From the NCBI RefSeq assembly GCF_000953015.1, contig NZ_LN794158.1, positions 248,001 to 312,000 of the forward strand: a stretch of 64,000 bases of DNA, in the 5' to 3' direction. Below, piece by piece: positions 55,367 to 64,000 of the stretch. The position numbers and the translations under genes were made by a program. Each line of letters begins with the position of its first letter. The stretch's first letter is position 1. The notes under the pieces were generated by a model. It was given only the letters and a program-made list of their open reading frames with translations, was not told where the DNA came from and did no database searches. Source of the stretch: Candidatus Methylopumilus turicensis. Its GTDB lineage: Bacteria; Pseudomonadota; Gammaproteobacteria; Burkholderiales; Methylophilaceae.

Positions 55367-55837
55367 TTACTTTACTTCTTTGCCGTCAATGTAAGTGCTT
55401 TTGTACTTAAGGCTGCCATCTTTATTCCAAGCCGTTTCTTCGCCTTCTTTTTTGCCATTAACGAGTGTGCTTTGAACGCGCTTCTGGCCATTTTCGTACC
55501 ACAGCGTAAAAGTGCCATGTTCAAGGCCCGCTTTGTAGTTGGCTTCTAATTTGATTTGACCATTTTCGTACCATTGCTTCCAAACGCCATCTTCTTTGTC
55601 ATCGAGATAATTCGTTTGAATATAAAGACCGCCACTCGCATACCAAAAGGTTTCGAGACCTTGCTTTTTACCTTTGATGACATTCACTTCATATTTTGGT
55701 TTGCCATCCGCGTAATGCTCTTTCTGAACGCCAGTAAAATTTTTATCAAAAATCGTTTGTGCGAAACTGGTGCTAATAGATAAAACAAAAAATAAGGTCA
55801 TTGCTAAGGTTATTACATAGTGGCTGAGTGTTTTCAT
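55367..55837 (-). CDS. Secreted MORN-variant repeat protein
   Basis: A 156-residue exported protein with a signal peptide (TLAMTLFFVLSISTSFAQ-like, ending near residue 26). About five MORN-like/YwqK repeats of 22-23 residues follow. Each has the xGxxxxxWYENGQxxxxxxY pattern, e.g. GVWKQWYENGQIKLEANY and GTFTLWYENGQKRVQSTL. Such proteins are widely annotated as YwqK-family antitoxins, but no toxin is adjacent here. It lies on the minus strand between sbtA and the rhodopsin. Confidence 0.8.
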   Translation of the reverse strand: MKTLSHYVITLAMTLFFVLSISTSFAQTIFDKNFTGVQKEHYADGKPKYEVNVIKGKKQGLETFWYASGGLYIQTNYLDDKEDGVWKQWYENGQIKLEANYKAGLEHGTFTLWYENGQKRVQSTLVNGKKEGEETAWNKDGSLKYKSTYIDGKEVK

Positions 55838-55903
55838 GGCTAAGTTCTTTAATAAGTCAGTTTTTAAGATAGCCTATTCAGATATTTGTTCCAAGTTTTT
55901 TAA

Positions 55904-56863
55904 CTATAAAAAGGTCTTAGCTAGATAAGTATAAACAGGGATGCCGATCAAGATATTCAGGGGAAAGGTAATGCCTAGCGACATCCCCATATAAAGTGCT
56001 GGCTTAACCTCGGGAAGCGCATGCTTCAGTACCGCAGGTACTGCAATATAAGAAGCGCTCGCTGCAAGTACCATGAGCAAGATCGTCTCACCCAAACCAA
56101 ACCCCAATAGCTTGGAGATGATGAGTGCGATTGAGGCATGGACAAAAGGTGCCACGAGGCCATAAACCAAAGTGAGCTTTGGTGTGTTCTTTAAATAACC
56201 GAAACTTTTTGCGGCTTGTAGGCCCATATCCAATAAAAAGAAAGAAAGCATGCCTTTGAATAAATCAATTGAAAATGGAGCCATGACTGTATGGCCTGCG
56301 TCGCCGCTTAAGTAGCCAACTAACATCGATCCAAGTAACAAAATTTGACCGCCATCGGTAAATGATTCATGTAATATTTTTGAAAGGCCTTTTCCTTGAT
56401 GACGGTCAGCAGAAGTCGATGACCTGGCTTTATTGGCAAGAATGATGGCTAAAATAATCGCGGGTGATTCCATTAACGCCATGGCTGCAGCCATGTAGCC
56501 TCCATATTGAATGTCAGCCAGATCAAGCGTTTGAGTGGCAGTGATAAAAGTAACCGCACTGATGGATCCGTAAGTCGCAGCAATCGCGGCTGCATCTAAT
56601 TTATTTAGGTGGTGGCTAAGTAAAGCGTAGGCAAGCAGCGGCACTAACACGGCCAGTAAGATCGCACTCCCCAGTACTAATGTGATTTCTGCAGTAATGC
56701 CTGATTGATGAAGCGCAAATCCGCCCTTCAATCCCAGTGCCATTAATAAATACAAAGATAAAAATCTTGTGACTGGCTGAGGAATTTCTAAGTTTGATTT
56801 TAATAAGCCAGCGCTCACGCCAAAGATAAAAAAGAGGATGGCTGGATCTAAAAAGTTATGCAT
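55904..56863 (-). CDS. sbtA: SbtA-type sodium-dependent bicarbonate transporter
   Basis: A 319-residue inner-membrane permease of the DUF897/SbtA family with about ten helices arranged as two inverted repeats. Marks are DPAILFFIFGVSAGLLKSNL, ALGLKGGFALHQSG, TYGSISAVTFITATQTL, and ALMESPAIILAIILA. The second half has SYIAVPAVLKHALPEVKPAL and SLGITFPLNIL. Cyanobacterial SbtA imports HCO3- with Na+. The PII-like SbtB partner is not present. It is divergent from a LysR gene, which likely controls it. Confidence 0.9.
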   Translation of the reverse strand: MHNFLDPAILFFIFGVSAGLLKSNLEIPQPVTRFLSLYLLMALGLKGGFALHQSGITAEITLVLGSAILLAVLVPLLAYALLSHHLNKLDAAAIAATYGSISAVTFITATQTLDLADIQYGGYMAAAMALMESPAIILAIILANKARSSTSADRHQGKGLSKILHESFTDGGQILLLGSMLVGYLSGDAGHTVMAPFSIDLFKGMLSFFLLDMGLQAAKSFGYLKNTPKLTLVYGLVAPFVHASIALIISKLLGFGLGETILLMVLAASASYIAVPAVLKHALPEVKPALYMGMSLGITFPLNILIGIPVYTYLAKTFL

Positions 56864-56957
56864 TATTTTTTCTTGGTGATTTTAATGGCTGAATTTTAAG
56901 TAAGAATTAAAATAGAGTAAAATCAATAATTATTAATAAAGCTATAGATAAAAATCT

Positions 56958-57872
56958 ATGAACATTAGTTTTAGACAACTTAGACTTTTTAAAGCATTTG
57001 CAGAGACAGGCAGTGTGACAGCGGCTGCTAAGTTAATGCATGTGACTCAGCCGACTGCGTCAATGCAACTTAAAGACCTAAGCAATGCGGTTGGTCTTCC
57101 ATTGTTTGAATTCGTTGGAAAAAAAGTTTACTTAACAGAAGCCGGAAAAAAATTGGCGGTCACGGCGCAATCTATTGCTCAAGAGTGGGAAGCCTTTGAT
57201 CAAACTATTTCATCAATTAAGGGATTGGAGAGAGGTACGCTCAAAATTTCTGTGGTGAGTACTGCAAAATATTTCATTCCAAAATTAGTGGGAAATTTTT
57301 GTGCAGATCATCCAGGGGTGGATATTGCTTTGGAGGTGTTGAACAGAGATGCAGTGATTGCAAGATTAGAAAACAATTTAGATGACATGGCCATCATGAC
57401 TCAGCCGCCGGCGCATTTAGAGATTCAGGATGAGGTGTTTTTGGACAATCCTTTGGTTTGTATCGCAGCAAAGAATCACCCTTTAGTAGGTAAGAAAATA
57501 AGTCTTAACGATATTGCCCATGAGTTTTTTGTGATGCGTGAAGTCGGATCTGGCACGAGGATGTCTTGTGACTTATTCTTTAAAAATAAAAGAATTTCGC
57601 CCAATGTGAGGTTGACGCTTGGCAGTAATGAAGCCATTAAACATGCTGTTGGAAGTGGCTTGGGACTCTCGATTGTTTCAATGCATTCACTGACTGAGCA
57701 CGACTTGAAAGTCTTAGTGTCCGTATTAAATATGAGTGATTTCCCAATTAAATCTCAATGGCACATTGTGAGTTTGAAAGGCAAGAAGATGAGTCCTATT
57801 GCCCAAATATTCCATGATCATTTGCTCGAAAAAGTCAGCGAAATTAATGAGAGTCTAGAACACATCTACTAA
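56958..57872 (+). CDS. LysR-type regulator, CbbR/CmpR-like
   Basis: A 304-residue transcription factor. The N-terminal winged helix reads SFRQLRLFKAFAETGSVTAA, then MHVTQPTASMQLKDLSNAVG. The effector domain begins near residue 90 (GTLKISVVSTAKYFIPKLVG), which is the CbbR-type segment. CmpR/CbbR relatives sense carbon status and control CO2/HCO3- uptake or fixation. It is divergent from sbtA by 94 bases of AT-rich DNA, the classical arrangement of a LysR gene and its target. Confidence 0.92.
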   Translation: MNISFRQLRLFKAFAETGSVTAAAKLMHVTQPTASMQLKDLSNAVGLPLFEFVGKKVYLTEAGKKLAVTAQSIAQEWEAFDQTISSIKGLERGTLKISVVSTAKYFIPKLVGNFCADHPGVDIALEVLNRDAVIARLENNLDDMAIMTQPPAHLEIQDEVFLDNPLVCIAAKNHPLVGKKISLNDIAHEFFVMREVGSGTRMSCDLFFKNKRISPNVRLTLGSNEAIKHAVGSGLGLSIVSMHSLTEHDLKVLVSVLNMSDFPIKSQWHIVSLKGKKMSPIAQIFHDHLLEKVSEINESLEHIY

Positions 57873-57935
57873 CATCTTCGCAAAGTAAACTGATACTTGA
57901 ATTCAACGCATTTCAAAGAGTTCAAGTCAAAGAAT

Positions 57936-58274
57936 TCAAGGGTTCTGGATACGTCTGATTTTCTCAACGCGAAGCTGACGTGTAATCGTTCTAACTTCTA
58001 ATTTTTGCTTATTTTTAGCATAGTAAAACCAGCAGCCATCTAACTCCATTGAGACACAATCAACAACTTCTAGCATTCCCTGCGCATAAAGTTCTTGCGC
58101 ATATAAACTACTGTTTGAAATCTTGAGGTTAGGAATGGGCTTCCATTGATGCGCGATTAAGCCCTTTTTGACCTCCTCGTATGTCGTGCCTTGATCAAAA
58201 CTAGGAAGCCCTGCTTCAGCCTGTGCATCAGCAGCCAGAAAAGTGCCTAACAACAATATAAGTATCTTCATCAA
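57936..58274 (-). CDS. Small secreted protein, unknown function
   Basis: A 112-residue protein with a signal peptide (MMKILILLLGTFLAADAQA). The mature part contains FDQGTTYEEVKKGLIAHQW, VDCVSMELDGCWFYYAKN and a basic C-terminus. Two Cys (about residues 73 and 80) could form a disulfide in the periplasm. Similar one-domain exported proteins occur in betaproteobacteria, but I cannot name the family. A second ATG is the next codon. It lies 23 bases after the membrane coiled-coil gene. Confidence 0.7.
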   Translation of the reverse strand: MMKILILLLGTFLAADAQAEAGLPSFDQGTTYEEVKKGLIAHQWKPIPNLKISNSSLYAQELYAQGMLEVVDCVSMELDGCWFYYAKNKQKLEVRTITRQLRVEKIRRIQNP

Positions 58275-58297
58275 TTTTTACCCACTCCCTTAGCGAC

Positions 58298-58585
58298 TTA
58301 TTTTTTCTTTGGTAGTTTTGTAATGAGGTCGTCGATATTTTGACCTTGTTCTTGCGTTTTGATAATGAGATCAGCAATCAAAGCTGACGTTGCAGCCTCT
58401 TTTTTTTCTTGTTCGACTTCATGCAATTTGATGGTGGTAATGGAGGCATCAATTTTCTCAACCGCACTCGATGAATCTAACAGCAGACTATCTAGTTGCT
58501 GTTTAGTCTCATAGGCGTTGATTGCTAGTGCTACGACGGCGATTGATAAAACAGTATTGATCACCGAGCTAATTTTGGTTTGCAT
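58298..58585 (-). CDS. Small membrane-anchored coiled-coil protein
   Basis: A 95-residue protein from the ATG at 58585. One N-terminal membrane helix (SSVINTVLSIAVVALAINAY, about 6-25) is followed by a charged, likely coiled-coil region (QQLDSLLLDSSSAVEKIDAS, then VEQEKKEAATSALIADLIIK) ending in KLPKKK. The frame stays open upstream to 58666 (27 more codons, Ser-rich) but that part does not look like a signal. Function unknown. Confidence 0.6.
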   Translation of the reverse strand: MQTKISSVINTVLSIAVVALAINAYETKQQLDSLLLDSSSAVEKIDASITTIKLHEVEQEKKEAATSALIADLIIKTQEQGQNIDDLITKLPKKK

Positions 58586-58899
58586 GCTAAATCCTGAAAG
58601 TTGTGAATGTGATTGGGAACTACAGGACGGAATTGCCTGAGTGCTTATTTTACTCGATACAGGCAACTTAACGTCACGTACGACGATAATTTAATTGCTG
58701 GCAATGCTTGGTTTGGCGCGTATTAAATCAGGCTAGATTATTCTATGACGCTTCAAATGCAAAGGAGTTGCCTTAGATGAGGATCTTTCAATTGATTGCA
58801 TTGGTATCAATGCGAATTTGTTTGATGATGTTGCAAGTCTTATGATTAAATTCATTTCAATTTCATCACTCTGTCTATTTAACTTTCAAAAGGAATTGT

Positions 58900-59910
58900 A
58901 TGCAAAATAAATCCATTATCCTGCTTACAGGAGGAGGTTATGACAAGGTCACCGTTGGCGTTCGAGATGCAGACGAGCCCAAAGCCGGTGAGATAACGGT
59001 TCGTTTGCATGCGAACTCACTGAATTATCATGACTTTGCCGTTGTAAGCGGGATGTGGGGCCCCTCTGAAGCCAGAATTCCAATGGCTGATGGCGCTGGT
59101 GTTGTGACTGCGGTGGGAGATGGTGTTTCGGATTTTGTGGTCGGCGATCATGTCGTCAGTACATTTTTCCCGACCTGGCTTGCTGGGGAGCCGCTTGTTG
59201 AGGGATTTGCAACCACGCCGGGCGATGGGGTTGATGGTTATGCACGAGAAACTGTCACCGCATCCACGCAAGCGTTCACACTTGCCCCAAAAGGCTGGAG
59301 CCACGTTGAAGCATCTACGCTGACTACTGCTGCGCTTACCTCATGGCGTGCCCTCATGTCAGATGATGCGCTAAAACCTGGCGATACCGTTTTAGTTCAA
59401 GGCACAGGTGGGGTTTCTATTTTTGCGCTGCAGTTTGCAAAAATGGCTGGCGCCAAAGTGATTGCCACATCTTCTAGTGATGAAAAGCTGGAACGTTTGA
59501 AGGCACTTGGTGCGGATCATCTGATTAATTATCGTAAAACAGCCAATTGGGGTGAAGTTGCACGCGAAATAACAGGTGGAAGGGGCGTTGATCATATTGT
59601 TGAGGTGGGTGGGCCGTCCACGCTTGACCAATCAATGATGGCGGCTCGCGTTGGTGCACACATTTCGGTGATTGGAATATTGACTGGTCTTGGTGGTGAG
59701 CTGTCTATTGTGACTGCCTTGATTAAACAGCTGCGTTTACAGGGGCTAATTGTTGGCAATCGCACGCAACAGCAGGAAATGGTGAGGGCCATTGACGCCA
59801 ATCATATGCGGCCGATTGTCGATAAAGTCTTTCCGCTAGAAAATATAGTAGAAGCATTTCAATACCAAGAAAGTAATCAGCACTTTGGTAAAATTTGCCT
59901 AGAAATGTAA
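58900..59910 (+). CDS. MDR-family NAD(P)-dependent oxidoreductase (quinone reductase-like)
   Basis: A 336-residue medium-chain dehydrogenase/reductase. GroES-like fold at the N-terminus (VRLHANSLNYHDFAVVSGMW, ADGAGVVTAVGDGVSDFVVG) and Rossmann domain with VLVQGTGGVSIFALQFAKMAG. GGRGVDHIVEVGGPSTL follows. It has no cysteine at all, so neither catalytic nor structural zinc can bind; this points to a quinone-oxidoreductase or enoyl-reductase type, not alcohol dehydrogenase. It is monocistronic, 233 bases from the previous gene. Confidence 0.88.
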   Translation: MQNKSIILLTGGGYDKVTVGVRDADEPKAGEITVRLHANSLNYHDFAVVSGMWGPSEARIPMADGAGVVTAVGDGVSDFVVGDHVVSTFFPTWLAGEPLVEGFATTPGDGVDGYARETVTASTQAFTLAPKGWSHVEASTLTTAALTSWRALMSDDALKPGDTVLVQGTGGVSIFALQFAKMAGAKVIATSSSDEKLERLKALGADHLINYRKTANWGEVAREITGGRGVDHIVEVGGPSTLDQSMMAARVGAHISVIGILTGLGGELSIVTALIKQLRLQGLIVGNRTQQQEMVRAIDANHMRPIVDKVFPLENIVEAFQYQESNQHFGKICLEM

Positions 59911-60054
59911 TAGATCATTAACCACGCTTTACCTGTCAACAAAGCTTCTCATTGGATTAGAGGCTTTGTCTTTCTGATACCGACTTAAACCGTATGCTTT
60001 GATCGTATGATTTGTTGGTTCACGGTAACCAAATAAATAGAAGACTATACATTG

Positions 60055-61545
60055 ATGAACGCTCCAACCAATCTTACGCCAGATCAATATGGCTTTTGTT
60101 TCGATCACTCTTACTCGAAACTACCTGAAGTCTTATTTTCTCGTGCAAATCCCAAGCGATTTAACCATCCAAGCTTCGTGATTTTTAATGTCTCCCTAGC
60201 CAAAACGCTTGGCTTGAATGCGAACGTGATTGAATCCTCCAATTGGGCCTGTTTCTCAGGTCTAGAAATTCCAGTGATGGCTTACCCTATTGCGCAAGCT
60301 TATGCAGGGCATCAATTTGGCGGCTTCAATAATTTGGGCGATGGACGAGCCGTATTGCTCGGTGAGCACATTTTGCCGGATGCCACGCGTGTTGATATTC
60401 AGCTCAAAGGTGCTGGCCAAACACCGTATTCGCGTTCTGGAGATGGTCTGGCTGGTTTAGGGCCCATGTTGCGTGAGTATTTAATTAGCGAGGCCATGCA
60501 TGCCTTGGGCGTGCCAACGACACGAAGTCTTGCTGTGATGTTGACCGGAGAGGTCGTTTACAGAGCCCAGCCACAAAGCGGCGCAGTGCTCACTCGGGTA
60601 GCGGCTAGCCATATTCGTGTTGGCACGTTTCAGTATGCGGCAGCCATCAATCAAGTGGATGTATTAAAAGCCTTAGCTGACTATACAATAAATCGTCATT
60701 ATCCAGCGATAAAAGATCATCCCAATCCTTATGTGGCTTTGCTTGATGCGGTGATCAACGCGCAAGCCTCATTAATTACCAACTGGATGCGGCTAGGCTT
60801 TATTCATGGCGTGATGAATACAGATAATATGAGCATTGCTGGAGAAACCATTGATTATGGCCCATGCGCTTTTGTAAATGCTTATTCACCCAACACCGTA
60901 TTTAGTTCGATCGATCAAAATGGCCGTTACGCGTTCGGTAATCAGCCCAAGATGGGGGAATGGAATCTAACCCGATTTGCTGAAAGCCTTTTACCTTTGT
61001 TGGCTAAAGATCGTGAAGAGGCGATTCGTATCGCAACCGATCGCTTGAATTTATATCAGACGCAATATAGAGATTGTTGGCTAAATGCAATGCGAAATAA
61101 ACTCGGGATTTTTGATGCTGCAGCAATTAACGCGGAGCCTAGTGACTTGAATCTGGTGGAAGATTTGTTGATGTTGATGTACAAACACCAAGCGGATTTT
61201 ACGAATACCTTTAGGCAGCTCAATAACCCCGGTCAATTGGATGAAGGCCTTGTTAGCGATGTCGGCTTTCAACATTGGCAGACGCGTTGGAAAGAGCGTC
61301 TGGCTAAGCAAAAACAAACGATGGCAGAGGTTGTTGAATTAATGAATGCACACAACCCTCAGGTGATTCCAAGAAATCATTTGGTAGAAGAAGTGTTGGA
61401 ATCTGCGGCCCAAGGCAATATGACCCCATTTCATGACTTTCTCGAAGTGCTACAAAATCCATACAACCTGCCTATGAATGACAAATATTTATCAGGCGCA
61501 GGATCAGGTTTTGACGAAACCTACCAGACCTTCTGTGGTACGTAG
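60055..61545 (+). CDS. selO: Protein adenylyltransferase SelO (YdiU)
   Basis: A 496-residue pseudokinase-fold enzyme that transfers AMP to protein Ser/Thr/Tyr, linked to redox stress. Blocks seen are YAGHQFGGFNNLGDGRAVLLGE, DIQLKGAGQTPYSRSGDGL, and MLREYLISEAMHALGVPTTRSL. The metal and active site are in FIHGVMNTDNMSIAGETIDYGP. The C-terminus ends QTFCGT with Cys where eukaryotic SelO has selenocysteine. ATG at 60055 is preferred to the adjacent TTG at 60052. A terminator follows at 61616. Confidence 0.95.
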   Translation: MNAPTNLTPDQYGFCFDHSYSKLPEVLFSRANPKRFNHPSFVIFNVSLAKTLGLNANVIESSNWACFSGLEIPVMAYPIAQAYAGHQFGGFNNLGDGRAVLLGEHILPDATRVDIQLKGAGQTPYSRSGDGLAGLGPMLREYLISEAMHALGVPTTRSLAVMLTGEVVYRAQPQSGAVLTRVAASHIRVGTFQYAAAINQVDVLKALADYTINRHYPAIKDHPNPYVALLDAVINAQASLITNWMRLGFIHGVMNTDNMSIAGETIDYGPCAFVNAYSPNTVFSSIDQNGRYAFGNQPKMGEWNLTRFAESLLPLLAKDREEAIRIATDRLNLYQTQYRDCWLNAMRNKLGIFDAAAINAEPSDLNLVEDLLMLMYKHQADFTNTFRQLNNPGQLDEGLVSDVGFQHWQTRWKERLAKQKQTMAEVVELMNAHNPQVIPRNHLVEEVLESAAQGNMTPFHDFLEVLQNPYNLPMNDKYLSGAGSGFDETYQTFCGT

Positions 61546-61615
61546 TTGCATTGAAATCTAACTAACAAGCGTTAAGTGTTGTTAAGTAAAACGCGATGAA
61601 ATTGACTTTCACCAC

Positions 61616-61639
61616 GGCACCCTCAGGTGCCATTTTTTT
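61616..61639 (+). terminator. Intrinsic terminator of selO
   Basis: GGCACC, loop CTCA, GGTGCC, then A and seven T, 70 bases past the selO stop. Confidence 0.85.
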
Positions 61640-62020
61640 GAGTTAATTTAATTGCGATTCCACTCATTTAAAAAAGTAAATTTCTAATGATGCTGTTCTA
61701 GAAGCCCTTCATTTTACGCGCGCATATGTCCATATTTTTGTCACATTGCCTGAGTTTTTTAACACCTTAATTCATTATTTTCATCACTATGGTATGTTAA
61801 AAAAATAAAAAGCTAAGTTGGAATATAGATACTTTTTTAGGCATAAAGACGCTATCAGCAGCTATCGATTTCCGCGATGCTGACGGTCATTCGAAAAGAT
61901 AAGCCAATTTCATCAGGCTTAGGTGGTCGGGTTGAGCTGCTCGAGCCGATTCGGTCGGGGAGCCCTTTAGCTCTTTTTGTACAGACCCATCAAGATATCT
62001 AATTGCTTAATTAGCAATTA
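61640..62020. other. Non-coding stretch before the M23 remnant
   Basis: AT-rich spacer of about 380 bases with no intact gene, RNA or repeat that I could recognise. Around 61918-62000 a short plus-strand frame (GLGGRVELLEPIRSGSP) could be a further remnant of the adjacent decayed peptidase, ending in TAA. Confidence 0.4.
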
Positions 62021-62298
62021 GATCACGGGGTCTTCGACACTAGGCGTTTTATCGAGTGGCTTAAATCGAAACCCATCGATGTTCCTCTGTATGGCACGCT
62101 TTTTTTGCGACTGCGAGCGGGCGAGTGACGGAAGCTGATTGGCAGCAAGGTGCGCGTGTTGAAAAAGGGATGATTTTAGGTGCAATCGGCAGTTCAGGTA
62201 GGTCAACTGGACCGCACCTTCATTACGAAGTTATCAAGTATGGAAATAAGCAAGATCCTACTGAATATATCAATATTCAACCATTTCTCGCCCATTGA
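62021..62298 (+). pseudogene. Decayed M23 metallopeptidase fragment
   Basis: The 3' end of a LytM/M23 peptidase survives without a start. One frame from 62107 to TGA at 62296 reads ATASGRVTEADWQQGARVEKG, then ILGAIGSSGRSTGPHLHYEV, and ends IQPFLAH. The left piece KPIDVPLYGT (62069-62098) is in another frame, joined across a T7 run. The family normally has about 30 residues between the ATASGRV strand and GARVEKG, so an internal deletion occurred; the zinc-ligand part before it is missing. Left limit uncertain. Confidence 0.75.
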
Positions 62299-62482
62299 TT
62301 TTTTGATTCAATGAAATGATTCATGGCTACTCAAGTTCACACTACTTTGAGTTTTAACGGGTGATATAATCTTCAAAAAACAGAGCTTATCACTCAACAG
62401 TATTTAGAGTGGTTTGATTCTTCACATAGACCAATGCGATTGTCTGATCTGCATTCACGAAGATTTTCAATAAGGAAAAAAC

Positions 62483-63004
62483 ATGCGATTTTTTGAACAT
62501 GTATTAGAAGTCATTATGTTTCGAAGCCGTTGGCTTTTAGCCCCCATGTATATTGGACTAGTGGGCGGCTTGGTTCTCATGTTGGTTAAATTCGTTCAAG
62601 AGTTTTTACATATTTTTACGCATATTGTAGATACTCCCGAGAAGGAAGTGGTGTTATCAATTTTGGGCTTGGTGGACATCACCTTGGTTGCCAATTTGCT
62701 CATCATGGTGATTTTTAGTGGTTACGAAAACTTTGTTTCTAAAATTGATGTTGCCACGCATGAAGATAGACCCAGCTGGATGGGACATGTGGATTACTCA
62801 GGGCTAAAACTGAAGCTGATTGGTTCTATCGTGGCGATTTCTGCGATTGATTTATTGAAAGCATTTATGCATCAATCTCAGGTGGGTATTGAGCATCAAA
62901 GCAATACGCAAATGGCATGGATGGTCGGTATTCACTTTATCTTGATATTGTCCGGCGTGTTATTTGCTGTGATGGATAAGATTTCAGAATCTACCAAACA
63001 CTAA
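62483..63004 (+). CDS. UPF0114/YqhA family membrane protein
   Basis: A 173-residue inner-membrane protein with four helices (PMYIGLVGGLVLMLVKFVQEF, ILGLVDITLVANLLIMVIF, LIGSIVAISAIDLLKAF, GIHFILILSGVLFAVMDKI). Features of TIGR00645/UPF0114 are FRSRWLLAPMYIGL at the N-terminus and FSGYENFVSKID after helix 2. Function unknown. It precedes the histidine kinase by 30 bases on the same strand. A ribosome site AAGGA is 8 bases before the ATG. Confidence 0.88.
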   Translation: MRFFEHVLEVIMFRSRWLLAPMYIGLVGGLVLMLVKFVQEFLHIFTHIVDTPEKEVVLSILGLVDITLVANLLIMVIFSGYENFVSKIDVATHEDRPSWMGHVDYSGLKLKLIGSIVAISAIDLLKAFMHQSQVGIEHQSNTQMAWMVGIHFILILSGVLFAVMDKISESTKH

Positions 63005-63034
63005 TCTTCTAAGTAAGCCTTAGGGCAATCAATT

Positions 63035-64000
63035 ATGCTTCTTGACATAAAAACAGCTTATTTCTTACTTGGGCTTTTTTATGTCGTGATGCCTCTTACC
63101 GCCTATCTATATTTGCGCGGTCATAGAACGATACCGGTAAAGTTGTGGTGTCTTGGTGGGCTTCTTAATGGTATTGGCTTCATTATCATCAGTCTCAGGC
63201 CGCTATTGCATGGGCATCTTTCTGAATTCTTTACGTTCACGCTAGCTAATGTTCTCCTTGTTACAGGGTATTTAACGCGTATTAAATCGCTACGTTCAGA
63301 AATGAATCGAGCACTTCCTTTGGCGATGCTTGTTGCTTTCGTGATGCTGTACGGATTTATTTATCATTTGATTGTTCTCTTCTCAGACGAGTTGGAAACG
63401 AGAGTTTTGTTGGGTCTCGTCGTGGTTGGTGTGTTGACATTTACGCTGTCTTTTGAAGTGCAGAGGTATGTCCGCTACTTTGCAATTACAAGATTGAGTT
63501 ATCTTGGGTTAGCGTATTTTGTCTTAGGCGTCACTGTATTCATTAAATTTATTTTGCTGATTTCTGGGCATGATGAAGCCAATATTTTGAAAAGCTCTTT
63601 GATTAACTCCGTCATGACGCTCACGGGTATCTTTACAGTGATCTACTCTAACATTGGCTATATTGCTATTGTTTTATCTAAGGTTGAGAAGGAGTATCAA
63701 CTAAGTGTCAGGGAAAATGAAATGATGTTCAATCTTCTCGAGAAACGTAATTCCCTAATTAAGGACCTAATGAAAATGCAGGCTTTTTCTACCGTTGGTA
63801 GCTATGGGGCGACGGTTGTTCATGAGGTGCTTCAGCCTTTGACTGCATTGCGTTTTGGCCTTGAGAATCTAGAGTCTTATTTCTTAAAGAACAACCAAGA
63901 TCCTATTGCAACTGAGCGGTTGGCTGCCGTCAGAAAGCCAGCTGAAAAAGCAATTGATGTCATTGAAAATTTACGTAATTTTATGGTTGAACGGAATGTG
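63035..64000 (+). CDS. Membrane sensor histidine kinase, N-terminal part (runs off the window)
   Basis: The first 322 residues of a sensor kinase. About seven hydrophobic segments fill residues 8-210 (TAYFLLGLFYVVMPLTAYLY first, LTGIFTVIYSNIGYIAIVLS last), so it has an integral membrane sensor domain. A coiled-coil linker (KVEKEYQLSVRENEMMFNLL) leads to the dimerisation/His domain with VGSYGATVVHEVLQPLTALR, whose His is the likely phosphoacceptor. The ATPase domain is beyond the end. Start ATG at 63035, 30 bases after UPF0114. The partner regulator is not seen. Signal unknown. Confidence 0.85.
   Translation, partial: MLLDIKTAYFLLGLFYVVMPLTAYLYLRGHRTIPVKLWCLGGLLNGIGFIIISLRPLLHGHLSEFFTFTLANVLLVTGYLTRIKSLRSEMNRALPLAMLVAFVMLYGFIYHLIVLFSDELETRVLLGLVVVGVLTFTLSFEVQRYVRYFAITRLSYLGLAYFVLGVTVFIKFILLISGHDEANILKSSLINSVMTLTGIFTVIYSNIGYIAIVLSKVEKEYQLSVRENEMMFNLLEKRNSLIKDLMKMQAFSTVGSYGATVVHEVLQPLTALRFGLENLESYFLKNNQDPIATERLAAVRKPAEKAIDVIENLRNFMVERNV

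Noticed and set aside
58777-58845. 22-codon frame MRIFQLIALV before the MDR oxidoreductase
   Set aside because: The ribosome site is too far and the composition is ordinary; likely chance.

Overview
The window looks like the chromosome of a low- to mid-GC betaproteobacterium, most likely an aquatic member of the Methylophilaceae or a close relative. That placement is inferred from gene content and order, such as dusB-fis-purH-purD, polA next to DUF2782-thrB-BPSS1780-uvrD, and tsaB-rimI upstream of a uracil-DNA-glycosylase-like gene. I could not search databases. Nearly all the DNA is single-copy and densely coding, with many 1-8 base stop/start overlaps. I see no insertion sequence, prophage or CRISPR array.

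Layout. (1) 1-11202, all on the minus strand: polA, a CinA/MoaB-like gene, then a long directon dusB-fis-purH-purD-tsaC-hemF-apeB and the start of an amino-acid permease. (2) 11218-16498: a LOG-family gene broken by an 11-G tract, then DUF2782, thrB, a membrane protein, and uvrD convergent to them. (3) 16500-17116: a gene-free stretch with a candidate terminator-ended small RNA, six short hairpins at 27-31 nt pitch, and a REP-like palindrome. (4) 17117-29193: groES-groEL under an apparent sigma-32 promoter plus CIRCE, an unknown gene with bioA and dacB, an FKBP lipoprotein, OsmC, coq7, ctpA, a SelW-like protein, an NlpC/P60 hydrolase and rlhA. (5) 29190-35500: a Fur-type iron-uptake block with two TonB-dependent receptors, a PiuC dioxygenase, a PepSY protein and TonB. 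(6) 35562-46652: housekeeping genes (tas, yoaA, arfB, tsaB, rimI, a psi-like protein, proS, queA). (7) 46688-57872: tRNA-Leu followed by a photoheterotrophy block: two SDR genes, a 22-codon ORF, blh, crtY, crtB, crtI, crtE and a green-type proteorhodopsin, then a MORN-repeat protein and an SbtA-type bicarbonate transporter divergent from a LysR regulator. (8) 57936-64000: small secreted or membrane proteins, an MDR oxidoreductase, SelO, a decayed M23 peptidase, a UPF0114 protein and the first part of a sensor histidine kinase.

How it works together. CrtE, CrtB, CrtI and CrtY should build beta-carotene from isoprenoid precursors, Blh should cleave it to retinal, and retinal should complete the proton-pumping rhodopsin encoded just upstream. 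No carotenoid hydroxylase or ketolase is present here, and the rhodopsin has a Phe where antenna-binding xanthorhodopsins have Gly, so beta-carotene probably serves only as the retinal precursor. The nearby SbtA/LysR pair could link light-driven membrane energisation to bicarbonate uptake; this is inference from position only. The iron block forms a coherent Fur-controlled siderophore-receptor set that lacks local exbBD.

The observations I consider most worth a second look are the structured region 16637-16886, the psi-like/uracil-glycosylase-like hybrid protein at 40809, the G11-disrupted LOG gene, and the rhodopsin block beside a tRNA gene.
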